From Roseibium aggregatum (GTDB taxonomy: Bacteria > Pseudomonadota > Alphaproteobacteria > Rhizobiales > Stappiaceae), in assembly GCF_014692675.1 (NCBI RefSeq), contig NZ_JABFCZ010000015.1, forward strand, positions 62,001-126,000: a stretch of DNA of 64,000 bases, in the 5' to 3' direction. This document shows, in pieces, positions 18,850 to 27,179 of this stretch; the stretch's first letter is position 1; each line of letters begins with the position of its first letter. The translations under genes and the position numbers were made by a program. Below the pieces are notes generated by a model that was not told where the DNA came from, did no database searches, and was given only the letters and a program-made list of their open reading frames with translations.

Positions 18850-20598
18850 ATGAAATTCATCGCTTTTCGGTCGGTATCGTCCAAGATCCTGTCACTGGTC
18901 GTTCTATTAAGCGCCGCGCTTGTCATCGTCGCTGTTGTCGGCATCTATCAGATGAGCCGGATCGGCGGCGAGCTGACTGCAATTGCCGAAGAGGATATCC
19001 CTCTCACGGAAACCGTGAGCGCGGTCACGGCGCATCAGCTGGAACAAACAGTCATGCTGGAGCGGATGCTGCGTTTCGGCGGCATCAAGAGCCGCGACGC
19101 CGAAAAGGGTTTCCGGACGAGCGTGGAACGCTTCGAGGAACTCGCCGGCGACGTCGACGAGGTCATTGCCTCGGCGGAGACACTCGCCCGAAGCGGCCTC
19201 GAACATGCCTCGACAACGGAAATGAACGACAAGTTTCAGGCCGTCCTTGCGCGCCTGGACAAAATCAGGTCCGAGCATGACGTCTTTAACGCGGATGCCC
19301 GCCAGGTCACCAGGCTGATCGAGGCAGGCAAAATCGACGAGGCGAGCACGCTTGCCGAAGCGGTGGAAGCGGAAGAGGAAAGGCTCGATCAGGAAATGGT
19401 TGCGCTGATGACCGACCTGCAGGCCTTCACCGCAAAAGCGGCCCTGACGGCCGAACAGCATGAAAGCGCCGGCATCTGGCAGCTGGTCATCGTCTCGCTC
19501 GTCTCCATCCTGGTCGGCATCGGCCTGTCGCTCATCATCTCCATCAAATCGATCAGCCGCCCGCTCAAGCTGGTCACCCACGCCTTGAACAGGCTTGCCG
19601 AGGACGACACCTCGATCGAACTGAAGACGGGCGGCGCCGACGAGATCGGCCAGCTGTCGCGGACCTTCGCCAACTTCCGGGAAAAGACCATCGAGATCAA
19701 ACGTCTTCAGGCCCAGGCCAGGGAAGAGGAAGAACGCATCGAGCGGGAGAAACGGGAAGTCACCCTGCGCATGGCCGACGAACTGGAAAACACGGTCAAA
19801 TCGGTCTCCGACCGGATCGGCGTGGCCGTGAACGAACTGGCGATCACCGCCAACCGGATGTCCGCCACAGCGGTTCAGACCTCTGAGCGCGCCAACGGTG
19901 TCGCGAGTGCCGCAGAACAATCCTCCACCGGAATTCAGTCGGTCGCCGCCTCGACGGAAGAACTGGTCACCTCGATCCAGGAAATCAGCCGACAGGCCTG
20001 TTCGGCTATGGAGCTTGCGAGCGCGACCAACGAGCGTGTCGCCGCCTCCAACAAGACGGTCGAAGGCCTGTCTCATGCCGCACAGAGCATCGACGACGTT
20101 GTCAGACTGATCAACGACATCGCCGATCAGACCAATCTCCTGGCCCTGAACGCGACCATCGAAGCGGCACGCGCGGGCGATGCAGGCAAGGGCTTTGCGG
20201 TCGTCGCCTCCGAGGTGAAGGCCCTCGCCAACCAGACGAGCAGCGCGACCGAGGAGATCAGCCGCCAGATCAAGGACATGCAGACCGGCTCCGCCCAGAC
20301 TGCGGAAGCCATCATGGCCATTGTCGATGCGATCACCGACATGAACCAGCAGATCACCGGCATCGCCTCGGCCGTGGAGGAACAGAATTCCGCAGCCGCC
20401 GAAATTTCCCGTTGCGTGACCGATGTGGCCCAGGGCAGCAGCGACATCACGACCAGCATCTCCGATGTCAGCCACGGCGCGACCGATTCCAGCGCCGGCG
20501 CCCAGCAGGTCATGGATACGGTCGGTCTGCTCTCCAGCCAGACCGCGCAACTTCAAAAGGAACTCGACGGCTTCCTGTTGAATATCCGCGCAGCCTGA
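18850..20598 (+). CDS. methyl-accepting chemotaxis protein
   Basis: 582 residues. Transmembrane helices at about 12-32 and 211-233 flank a periplasmic, mostly helical ligand domain of about 175 residues (four-helix-bundle type is likely). A HAMP domain follows ([19 protein letters not shown]), then a long signalling coiled coil. The hairpin tip is conserved: [33 protein letters not shown] near residue 430. The protein ends in LNIRAA with no CheR-docking pentapeptide. Ligand unknown. It is followed by its own terminator and is next to the PhnD-LuxR receptor, with no sign of co-transcription. Confidence 0.95.
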   Translation: MKFIAFRSVSSKILSLVVLLSAALVIVAVVGIYQMSRIGGELTAIAEEDIPLTETVSAVTAHQLEQTVMLERMLRFGGIKSRDAEKGFRTSVERFEELAGDVDEVIASAETLARSGLEHASTTEMNDKFQAVLARLDKIRSEHDVFNADARQVTRLIEAGKIDEASTLAEAVEAEEERLDQEMVALMTDLQAFTAKAALTAEQHESAGIWQLVIVSLVSILVGIGLSLIISIKSISRPLKLVTHALNRLAEDDTSIELKTGGADEIGQLSRTFANFREKTIEIKRLQAQAREEEERIEREKREVTLRMADELENTVKSVSDRIGVAVNELAITANRMSATAVQTSERANGVASAAEQSSTGIQSVAASTEELVTSIQEISRQACSAMELASATNERVAASNKTVEGLSHAAQSIDDVVRLINDIADQTNLLALNATIEAARAGDAGKGFAVVASEVKALANQTSSATEEISRQIKDMQTGSAQTAEAIMAIVDAITDMNQQITGIASAVEEQNSAAAEISRCVTDVAQGSSDITTSISDVSHGATDSSAGAQQVMDTVGLLSSQTAQLQKELDGFLLNIRAA

Positions 20599-20660
20599 CC
20601 GGCGTCGCGCCTCAGATACGGCAAGCCTGCACACAACCTTCCCCGCTCTGTATGCCCCCA

Positions 20661-20699
20661 AGGACCGGCAGGCCGATAAGCTCGCCGGTCGCCTTTTTC
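20661..20699 (+). terminator. probable terminator of the chemoreceptor gene
   Basis: GACCGGC pairs with GCCGGTC, followed by GCCTTTTTC. It lies about 65 bases past the stop and 50 before the next start codon. Confidence 0.7.
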
Positions 20700-20745
20700 G
20701 CGGGCCCGCGCTAAACTGCCTCAAAAAACAGAGGGGGGAGACGTC

Positions 20746-22005
20746 ATGCATGCGGTGGGCAGGCGCGTAGCCTGCATCGTTTTCCTGTTTCTTTTCGGAT
20801 TTGCGCTTCCGGCCTGCGCAAAGCCGCTGACCTTCGGCGTGCTCGCGCATCGCGGCGAAAACAATGCCCGCTCCCGCTGGCAGGCGACGGCTACGTACCT
20901 GATCGAACAGCTCCGGCAAGAGGTGCGCCTTGTCCCGCTGACCTTGGAAGGCATGCAGGCGGCCCTTGCCGCCGGCAGACTTGATTTCCTGCTGACAAAT
21001 CCCGGTCATTATGTCGCCACGGCCGCCGAATTCCCGCTGTCTCCCCTGGCAACACTGCAGCGCAACCGGTCAGAGGGGGAGGACCGGCCGAACAAATTCG
21101 GCTCGGTCATTTTCACCCGCGCCGACCGTGACGACATCCATGCGCTTGGAGATCTGAAGGGCAAAACCTTCGGAGCCGTCGCACCGGATGCATTCGGGGG
21201 CTACCAGATCGCCGCCGACACCCTGATGTACAACGGTCTGAATCCCGAACAGGATTTTCAGGCGATCAATTTCCTCGGCTTTCCGCAGGACAAGATCGTC
21301 CGGGCCGTGGTCGATGGCGACGTCGATTTCGGCACGGTCCGCACCGGTATCATCGAGGCCATGGTGGCCGAGGACCGGCTTCGGATGAACCAGATCAAGG
21401 TCTTGAACCCGCACATCATCGATGGCTTCGATTACCAGCTTTCCACCGACCTTTTTCCCGAATGGACCTTCGCGGCGACCACACAGGTTTCCCCCGAACT
21501 GAAACGGAAAGCGGCAATCGCCCTTTTGTCCATGTCGCCGGGCGACCCGGCCGCTCTTGCCGGAAACTACGGCGGCTGGAACACGCCGATGAACGACAAG
21601 GATGTCCGTTCCGTTCTCGATACGATCGCAGGACATGCCGCACCGCAGATGCAGCAGCCCTCCGCGAACCTGACTGTCTGGCTGACGCTTGCCGCGCTGA
21701 CCGGTTTCATCGCCTTTCTGCTTGGGCGCATCAGGCGCCCCCGGCTGGCCCATGCTCCTCGGGGACCGGCGATGGCAGGCGAGGATACAAGGCTGGCCGC
21801 CCTGACCCGCCGCGAACACCAGGTGCTCGATCTCATTGTCCGCGGCCGGACAAACAAGGAAATGGCGCGCCAGCTCGGCATCTCTCCCAAGACGGTGGAA
21901 TTCCATCGCGGGCATGTCATGAAAAAACTCAAGGCGGACACGGTTGCCGACCTTGTCCGGATCGCCCTCGAATGCGGCCAGGGCCTGCCTCACAAGCAAA
22001 CCTAG
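20746..22005 (+). CDS. membrane one-component regulator: periplasmic PhnD-like domain, TM helix, LuxR HTH
   Basis: 419 residues. An N-terminal signal sequence (residues 1-25, ending PACA) leads into a PhnD/TTT-type solute-binding domain (about 25-300: LTFGVLAHRGENNARSRW, then LKGKTFGAVAPDAFGGYQIAAD). One helix follows at about 310-328 (TVWLTLAALTGFIAFLLG) with basic residues after it, then a LuxR/GerE helix-turn-helix at 351-411 (LTRREHQVLDLIVRGRTNKEMARQLGISPKTVEFHRGHVMKKL). The layout predicts that ligand is sensed in the periplasm and passed directly to a DNA-binding domain at the membrane. PhnD-like domains usually serve ABC transporters or histidine kinases, so direct fusion to LuxR HTH is unusual. 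The next gene encodes an orphan solute-binding protein and is a likely target or partner. Confidence 0.9.
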   Translation: MHAVGRRVACIVFLFLFGFALPACAKPLTFGVLAHRGENNARSRWQATATYLIEQLRQEVRLVPLTLEGMQAALAAGRLDFLLTNPGHYVATAAEFPLSPLATLQRNRSEGEDRPNKFGSVIFTRADRDDIHALGDLKGKTFGAVAPDAFGGYQIAADTLMYNGLNPEQDFQAINFLGFPQDKIVRAVVDGDVDFGTVRTGIIEAMVAEDRLRMNQIKVLNPHIIDGFDYQLSTDLFPEWTFAATTQVSPELKRKAAIALLSMSPGDPAALAGNYGGWNTPMNDKDVRSVLDTIAGHAAPQMQQPSANLTVWLTLAALTGFIAFLLGRIRRPRLAHAPRGPAMAGEDTRLAALTRREHQVLDLIVRGRTNKEMARQLGISPKTVEFHRGHVMKKLKADTVADLVRIALECGQGLPHKQT

Positions 22006-22020
22006 GGAGAGTCCTAGGGA
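22001..22020. promoter_or_regulatory. direct repeat CCTAGGGA between regulator and solute-binding protein gene
   Basis: CCTAGGGA occurs at 22001-22008 and again at 22013-22020, a 12-base period, each containing the palindrome CCTAGG. The first overlaps the regulator stop codon. The pair lies about 100 bases before the next gene and could be a binding site for the LuxR-type protein; this is inference. Confidence 0.3.
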
Positions 22021-22121
22021 ATAATCGGCACCGCACCAGCTATCGGCGCTGAGGGCCTCCAGACTAGCCTTCTGGCAGCGGGCACAAGATCCGCGAAAAA
22101 ACATCACCCAGGAGGAAACCA

Positions 22122-23087
22122 ATGAGGACAGCATTCAACGCGCTGGCCGTGACGGCCCTTGCCGCCTTGTTGCCGCTTGCAGCCCATTCGGCCGAAGACG
22201 CCGGCCAGTCTCACGATTACCGCACCTTCCAGTCAAACGGCACGATCGAATACGGCAAGATCGGCGATTCCTACACCGCCGACCTGGTCATGTATCTGGC
22301 CGGCAACCAGTTCATGGTCATGGAAGAGCTGATCAAGGACTTACAGTCCAGGAACAGCGGCATTTCCAGCATCTATGTCGAAACCATCCCGCCGGGTCAG
22401 ATCCTGAAAGGCCAGATCCTCAAGCAGGGGGAGATCGACGGCCAGAAAACCGCCCAGAACCCGGACCTTTATGCCAGCGTGAACCTCGGCCACCTGAAGC
22501 AATTGAAGAAAAAGGGCCTGATGGACGACTACATGGTCTACATCCACAACAAGCTGGAACTGATGGTCGCCAAAGGCAACCCGAAGGGGATCAAGGGCCC
22601 GGAGGATCTGGCCCGTGACGATCTCGTCAAATCCCTGCCGAATCCGCTGACCGAAGGCATTTTCAAGTTCTACGGGTCGGCAATGCTCAAGGAGCTCGGC
22701 ATTTACGAAAAGGTGACAGCCAACGCGGAATGCAAGAGCTGCTGGGCGATCGAAGGCAAGACCTGGTTCACATCGCGCCACCACCGCGAAACCCCCTACC
22801 TCATCGAAAAGGGTGAAGCGGATGTCGGCATCGTCTGGACGTCGGAGATCCTGCATGCGATCGCGACCGACCGCGCGATCGAAGGCGTCGCCATTTCCGC
22901 GCCCCTGAACATGGCCCAGAAGGTGAACTATGCCATCGGCCCGCTGAAAACCGGCCGCAACCAGGAAAACGCTGCGAAATTCCTGGACTATCTGCAGACC
23001 TCGGAAGCCCAGGACATCTACGCCAAGTACGGCTTCGTTCCAGCAAGCGAGGAAGAACTCTCGCTCCGGCCGATCCCGGAAAGCTGA
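22122..23087 (+). CDS. periplasmic solute-binding protein without a transporter (ModA-like)
   Basis: 321 residues, signal peptide to about residue 24 (LPLAAHSAEDA), AGGAGGAAACCA before the start. The fold appears to be a type II extracellular solute-binding protein similar to molybdate-type receptors: LVMYLAGNQFMVMEELIKDLQ, LVAKGNPKGIKGPEDLARDDL, GEADVGIVWTSEILHAI and FLDYLQTSEAQDIYAKYGFVPAS. The CKSCW motif at about 206 may form a disulfide or bind metal. No permease or ATPase gene adjoins it. Because it follows the PhnD-LuxR receptor, it may present a ligand to that receptor. The ligand is unknown and molybdate should not be assumed. Confidence 0.82.
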   Translation: MRTAFNALAVTALAALLPLAAHSAEDAGQSHDYRTFQSNGTIEYGKIGDSYTADLVMYLAGNQFMVMEELIKDLQSRNSGISSIYVETIPPGQILKGQILKQGEIDGQKTAQNPDLYASVNLGHLKQLKKKGLMDDYMVYIHNKLELMVAKGNPKGIKGPEDLARDDLVKSLPNPLTEGIFKFYGSAMLKELGIYEKVTANAECKSCWAIEGKTWFTSRHHRETPYLIEKGEADVGIVWTSEILHAIATDRAIEGVAISAPLNMAQKVNYAIGPLKTGRNQENAAKFLDYLQTSEAQDIYAKYGFVPASEEELSLRPIPES

Positions 23088-23160
23088 TCCGTTGCAAAAA
23101 GGCCCGGCGGCCAAGGACCGCAGGGCCATGCAAAACGCCTCATCATCCACGATCTGAAGC

Positions 23161-23193
23161 ATACCGCCGGTTTTCGAACCGGCGGTATTATTT
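23161..23193 (+). terminator. terminator after the solute-binding protein gene
   Basis: Perfect 12-bp stem (ATACCGCCGGTT / AACCGGCGGTAT) with a TTCG loop, then TATTTG. The tail is only moderately T-rich. Confidence 0.7.
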
Positions 23194-23329
23194 GAAAAAA
23201 CCTTTGAAGCCGGTCGTGCCGGCACGCCCGGCAGTGGCCGTTTCTCCGTCCCAAGTGTATTGATGTTTGGCGCAACCGCATCATACTCCCGTTCCGCAGA
23301 GGGGGGCTCGCACACAAGGGAGAACCTCC

Positions 23330-24055
23330 ATGATCGAGGAAATACCGGGACGCCCTGAAGGAACCCTGGAATTCAAGCTGACCGGCAAGATAACAGGCCG
23401 CGACTACGACCACATCCTGACACCGGCCATCGACAAGGCCTTGCAGGATCACGACCGCATTCGAATTCTCATGCAGATCGGACCGGACTTCGAAGGCTAT
23501 TCGCTGGACGCGGCCTGGGACGATACGCGGCTGGGCCTGCGCCACTGGTCCGGCTTCGACCGGGTTGCGGTCGTCAGTGATGTCGGCTGGGTGAAAACCG
23601 CCATCCGAGTCGTCGGGTTTGCCATGCCCTGTCCGATCAGGACCTTCGACCTATCGGAACACGATGACGCCCGCCGCTGGCTTGCCGAATCCCTCGGCTC
23701 CATTCACGTCGCCAAACGCGACGGAGACCGGGTGGAGGTCAGGCTGCAGGGCAAGCTTGAAACCAGCGCCTACGAGAATATCGGCGGCGACCTGGATGCG
23801 ATCATTGCCGATGTCGGCCGGATCAAGCTGCTGCTGGACCTGCGCGACTTCGACGGCTGGCAGGGCCTTGGCGCCCTCGGCACCCATCTTTCCCTGGTCC
23901 GTGAACACCGCCGGGCGCCGAAGAAGGTCGCCGTCGTCGGCGATGCTTTCTTCCTCCCCCTCGCCCGCCGGGTCTTTTCCGTCTTTTCGGATGCCGAGGT
24001 GAAATACTTCGAAGGCAAGGACTTTGCCGAAGCTGAAGAATGGATCGCCGATTAG
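23330..24055 (+). CDS. protein with two tandem SpoIIAA-like (STAS-fold) domains
   Basis: 241 residues from MIEEIPGRPEG, with AAGGGAGA before the start. Two copies of the SpoIIAA-like/DUF3478 domain: residues about 5-118 (LEFKLTGKITGRDYDHILTPAIDKAL, LDAAWDDTRLGLRHWSGFDRVAVVSDVGW) and about 123-241 (VEVRLQGKLETSAYENIGGDLDAIIA, LGTHLSLVREHRRAPKKVAVVGDAFF). Single-domain members are common; two in one chain is less so. The family has a STAS-like fold and probable ligand or partner binding, with function mostly unknown. It converges with the HugZ-like gene and the stop codons overlap by two bases. Confidence 0.83.
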   Translation: MIEEIPGRPEGTLEFKLTGKITGRDYDHILTPAIDKALQDHDRIRILMQIGPDFEGYSLDAAWDDTRLGLRHWSGFDRVAVVSDVGWVKTAIRVVGFAMPCPIRTFDLSEHDDARRWLAESLGSIHVAKRDGDRVEVRLQGKLETSAYENIGGDLDAIIADVGRIKLLLDLRDFDGWQGLGALGTHLSLVREHRRAPKKVAVVGDAFFLPLARRVFSVFSDAEVKYFEGKDFAEAEEWIAD

Positions 24056-24822
24056 GCCCGCGCCTTTTTCGCCAGGTCCACCAGCACCCCGCGCAGCTGA
24101 TCCGGCGCCTGCATCGGTTCATCGAACCAGAGGCGCCGGACCTCGTCGCCGGCGACAAGGTCCATTCCTTCCGGATCGAGGGTGGCAAGCCGCCAGTTCG
24201 CAGGGTCAGCGCCGCACAGCACCTCCGCGTAGAGCTTCACAGCGTCGCTGTGGTCTTCGTTCATGTGGGCGACCGCTCCGGCCTCCATATCCGCAAACTG
24301 CTGCCAGTCACCCTGCAGCGCCAGATCCTCGCACTGGAGTTCATAGGCCTTGCCAAACCCGCCGTTCAGGCTGGCGCGCGCCATTTCCAGACGGAAGAAG
24401 GCGAAGTCGCCGAAATCGACATAGAGTTCCGCCTTCGGCTGGCGCGCCAGATAGCGCCGCCGCAGCCGGGCATGGTCGTCGCTGCCGCGCTCGATACGGC
24501 GGGCTTCGGTAAACAGGGTGATGCGGGCATGGGCGAGTGGATCCCCCTTGCCCGGTTCGCCAACAAGCAGCGATGACCGCGGATCCGCCAGAATGGCGGC
24601 CGTATGGCCGGAAAGCGTGGACGTGAGGATCACCGGCGTACCGTCGATATCGGTGGCCAGCGCGACCCGGCTTGCAAGCGGATGGCCGGTCCCGGGCTCG
24701 ATCGCGGCAAGCGCGCCGAAGCGCGCGGTCCGGATCAGGTCCCCTGCCAGGCGTCGCGCGGCGTCGTCCGTTTCCCTTAAAACGTCCTTCTTCTTTTCCG
24801 GTTCCTGGTTCGGGGCCGTCAT
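24052..24822 (-). CDS. HugZ-family PNPOx-like protein with DUF2470 C-terminus
   Basis: 256 residues from MTAPNQEPEKKK, with AAGGAGATGCC upstream. The N-terminal split-barrel FMN-binding-like domain (about 25-160) has ALAAIEPGTGHPLASRVALATDIDGTPVILTSTLSGHTAAILADPRSSLLV. The C-terminal DUF2470 helical domain (about 175-250) has the HMNEDHSDAV motif. This layout is shared with HugZ/HutZ heme-binding or heme-degrading proteins and with uncharacterised PNPOx paralogues. No heme uptake gene is nearby, so a heme role is only possible. Confidence 0.88.
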   Translation of the reverse strand: MTAPNQEPEKKKDVLRETDDAARRLAGDLIRTARFGALAAIEPGTGHPLASRVALATDIDGTPVILTSTLSGHTAAILADPRSSLLVGEPGKGDPLAHARITLFTEARRIERGSDDHARLRRRYLARQPKAELYVDFGDFAFFRLEMARASLNGGFGKAYELQCEDLALQGDWQQFADMEAGAVAHMNEDHSDAVKLYAEVLCGADPANWRLATLDPEGMDLVAGDEVRRLWFDEPMQAPDQLRGVLVDLAKKARA

Positions 24823-25063
24823 GGCATCTCCTTGAATGCGTCCAGGTGGGTCCTCTCCCCCGCCGGGCCGGACCATAGCACTCCGCCGAAATGAGTGAAG
24901 GCATTTTCCGCAGCCGGAAGCGGCTTCAGAAACCTGAACGGCAGATGAACGCGGACCTCAGGATCGGTTCAGTGCCGTTCAGGCAAAGTCGTCTCATCAA
25001 ATCACGGCGACCCGACACGAACCCCCGACACAAACCTCGGAGCCGCCCCAAGGAGCCAAGACG

Positions 25064-25495
25064 ATGACCACGATCTCCAAACGCGTTCTCGCAATCGCCC
25101 TCACCGGCGCCCTGCTTGTGCCGGCCATGACCACCGCCGAAGCCGGTCCTCGCGGCGGCTGGGACAATCACCGCGGCGGCTGGAACCACCATGAGCCCCG
25201 GCGGCACCATGACGGTCGCAGAAAGAAGAACAATGATGTCGGTGCAGCCGTTGCCGCAGGCATCATCGGCCTTGCCGCCGGCGCCATCCTGCTGGGCGCG
25301 ACCAGCCAGCCGCGCTATGCGGAACCGGCACCGAACTACTATCCGCCGGCACCTTATCCGGGCCGCGTTTCCGGCTACGGCTACCAGCCCTGGAGCCCGG
25401 CCTGGTACGATTACTGCTCCAGCAAGTACCGCACGTTCAATCCGTCGACCGGCACCTATACGACCTACCGGGGCGAACAGAAGTTCTGCCAGTAA
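25064..25495 (+). CDS. BA14K-like secreted protein
   Basis: 143 residues with a signal peptide ending TTAEA (about residue 26). A Gly/Trp/His/Arg-rich stretch follows (RGGWDNHRGGWNHHEPRRHH), then a glycine-zipper-like hydrophobic segment AAGIIGLAAGAILLGA (about 64-80) that may anchor it. The C-terminus PAWYDYCSSKYRTFNPSTGTYTTY matches the BA14K family, known from a Brucella immunoreactive lectin-like protein and widespread in Hyphomicrobiales. Two cysteines in the C-terminal domain probably pair. Stand-alone gene. Confidence 0.85.
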   Translation: MTTISKRVLAIALTGALLVPAMTTAEAGPRGGWDNHRGGWNHHEPRRHHDGRRKKNNDVGAAVAAGIIGLAAGAILLGATSQPRYAEPAPNYYPPAPYPGRVSGYGYQPWSPAWYDYCSSKYRTFNPSTGTYTTYRGEQKFCQ

Positions 25496-25597
25496 CCGGG
25501 CCTGTGCCGCCATGGCATGAAATCCCCTCCGGCAACAGGACAGCCGAACTGCCCACCTGCCACCAGGGTCCTGCCCTGGACATTGCCCGACGGCAGC

Positions 25598-25625
25598 AAG
25601 GGACCGCTCTCCCCGGCGGTCCCTT
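25598..25625. terminator. hairpin between convergent BA14K-like and extensin-like genes
   Basis: AAGGGACCGC pairs with GCGGTCCCTT across an 8-base loop. There is no T tract on either side, so it may act with Rho or only stabilise 3' ends. Confidence 0.45.
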
Positions 25626-25650
25626 CGCCCGTTCAGGTTCCTTCGCCGGT

Positions 25651-26445
25651 TTACTGGCAGATGCGATAGGTGCAGGTCTTGCCGTGGCAACCGATGTCCA
25701 CGTGGATATGGCTTTGATGATAGGCATCCGCGCCCGGCCCGAGCACGGTGGTGAAGCGCTTGCAGGCCGCATCATGCGCTGCACGCAGGAATTTTCTGCT
25801 CGCCTCCTTGTCCGGCTCCTCACCGGACCAGTCGTTCTCCACGGTAACGATCTCGCCCGACATGAACTCGAAGCCGAGCACGTCCAGCGCATTGCCCAGT
25901 GCATGTTCCGACAGCTTGCCGTCCTTCAGGTTGTTTCTGCGGCGGCACTGGTAACCCGGACCGACATGAACCGCCTTCAACCGCTCCCCGGTTGTTTCCA
26001 GGGCGATCCCGGCCAGATCCTCTTCCAGCCATTTTGAAAGTGCCCCGGCAAAACGGCAGCTGACTGTCGGCTCGGGAACGAACCCCACGTCCGCTTTCCC
26101 GTTCACCCCGGCCAGACGGACGGCGGATGAGAATCCGCAACCGTCTTCCCCGACCACGGCCGGCAGATCGACAGTGTCGCCGAATTTCAGGGTACACGGG
26201 ACCGGCGCGGCCGCAGGCGTCTCTTCCGCCGCTTCGGCTTCAGGAGACTGCCCCTCCGGCACGACGGAGCGATCCGGTTTCGTCAACGGCACGGGAGCGA
26301 CTGAACTTTCCGGTTCAGGCCGTTTGTCCGGCACCGGTGCCGCCGACGGCACGACGAAGCCGTAGCCGGGAACCGGCAGGCCAAGTATTGCGGCAGCCAG
26401 GAAAATTACGGCACACCGGCGCTGTCCTCGGCCCATGGCGTTCAT
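25651..26445 (-). CDS. extensin-like family protein (predicted M15-like zinc peptidase fold)
   Basis: 264 residues; ATG chosen with AAGGGGACGG before it. Signal peptide or anchor in residues 5-26, a Pro-rich spacer (to about 95), then the extensin-like C-terminal domain. Key motifs are SEHALGNALDVLGFEF and QSHIHVDIG, whose His/Asp residues resemble the zinc ligands of D-Ala-D-Ala peptidases, plus six or more cysteines (CTLKF, GCGFS, SCRF, YQCRR, ACKRF, GCHGKTCTYRIC). Likely a cell-wall hydrolase or binding protein in the periplasm. Activity is not proven for the family. Confidence 0.85.
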   Translation of the reverse strand: MNAMGRGQRRCAVIFLAAAILGLPVPGYGFVVPSAAPVPDKRPEPESSVAPVPLTKPDRSVVPEGQSPEAEAAEETPAAAPVPCTLKFGDTVDLPAVVGEDGCGFSSAVRLAGVNGKADVGFVPEPTVSCRFAGALSKWLEEDLAGIALETTGERLKAVHVGPGYQCRRRNNLKDGKLSEHALGNALDVLGFEFMSGEIVTVENDWSGEEPDKEASRKFLRAAHDAACKRFTTVLGPGADAYHQSHIHVDIGCHGKTCTYRICQ

Positions 26446-26545
26446 CCGTCCCCTTCCCTTCAAACCCGTCCTGCGCTACCGATAGCAAACACAGCAAAAT
26501 ACGTCGATTTGGCGACCCATAGCCAGATCAGATCAAGAGACGGCC

Positions 26546-27172
26546 ATGACACTGGAACTCTATTCGGCATATGTGGTTGCAACACTGATCCTGCTTGCGA
26601 TCCCCGGCCCGACCATCATGCTGGTCATCAGCTACGCCCTGGCACAGGGACGCCGGTCGGCGACCGCCAGTGTGCTCGGCGTGGCTTTGGGTGACGCGAC
26701 CGCCGCGACGGCCTCGCTTCTGGGCCTCGGCGCGCTCCTGGCGGCATCCGCCAGCCTGTTTGCGGTCCTCAAATGGGTCGGTGCGGCTTATCTGTTCTGG
26801 ATCGGACTGAAAATGTGGCGCGCCCGCGCCCATGGCCTCGATACGGTCACTGTGGCCCGGGTCCCGCCGCTCAAGGTGTTCCGGCACGCCTATATCGTTA
26901 CGGCTCTCAATCCGAAGGGCATCGTCTTCTTCATGGCCTTTCTGCCGCATTTCGTCGTGGCGGACGCGCCGATCGCCCCGCAGCTGTTCCTGCTGGGGGC
27001 CACGTTCGTCGTACTCGGGATAGCCAATGCCGCCGTTTACGCCCTGGCGGCAGCCGCCATCGGCGAACGGATGCGCAGCCCGTCGCTGGTCCGTCTGATC
27101 AATCGTGTCGGGGGAGGTTTCCTGATGTCCGCCGCCTTCATGACGGCAACGCTGCAACGCAGCTCCACTTGA
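26546..27172 (+). CDS. LysE/RhtB-family exporter
   Basis: 208 residues with about six hydrophobic helices; inner-membrane exporter of amino acids or related small molecules. Family motifs: AIPGPTIMLVISYALAQGRRSATASVLGVALGD near residue 20-50 and ALNPKGIVFFMAFLPHFV near residue 120. AAGAGACGGCC precedes the start. It is monocistronic and convergent with the DUF2336 gene at a distance of 7 bases. Substrate unknown. A second, distinct member is at 45685-46320. Confidence 0.92.
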   Translation: MTLELYSAYVVATLILLAIPGPTIMLVISYALAQGRRSATASVLGVALGDATAATASLLGLGALLAASASLFAVLKWVGAAYLFWIGLKMWRARAHGLDTVTVARVPPLKVFRHAYIVTALNPKGIVFFMAFLPHFVVADAPIAPQLFLLGATFVVLGIANAAVYALAAAAIGERMRSPSLVRLINRVGGGFLMSAAFMTATLQRSST

Positions 27173-27179
27173 GCCGTTT

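Noticed and set aside
18907-21009. 700-codon open frame on the minus strand
   Set aside because: Antisense to the chemoreceptor and the start of the PhnD-LuxR gene; no conserved motif and it crosses the intergenic terminator.
22122-23087. Firm molybdate-transporter (modA) call
   Set aside because: The fold resembles ModA-like receptors, but no modB or modC is present and the ligand residues cannot be assigned.
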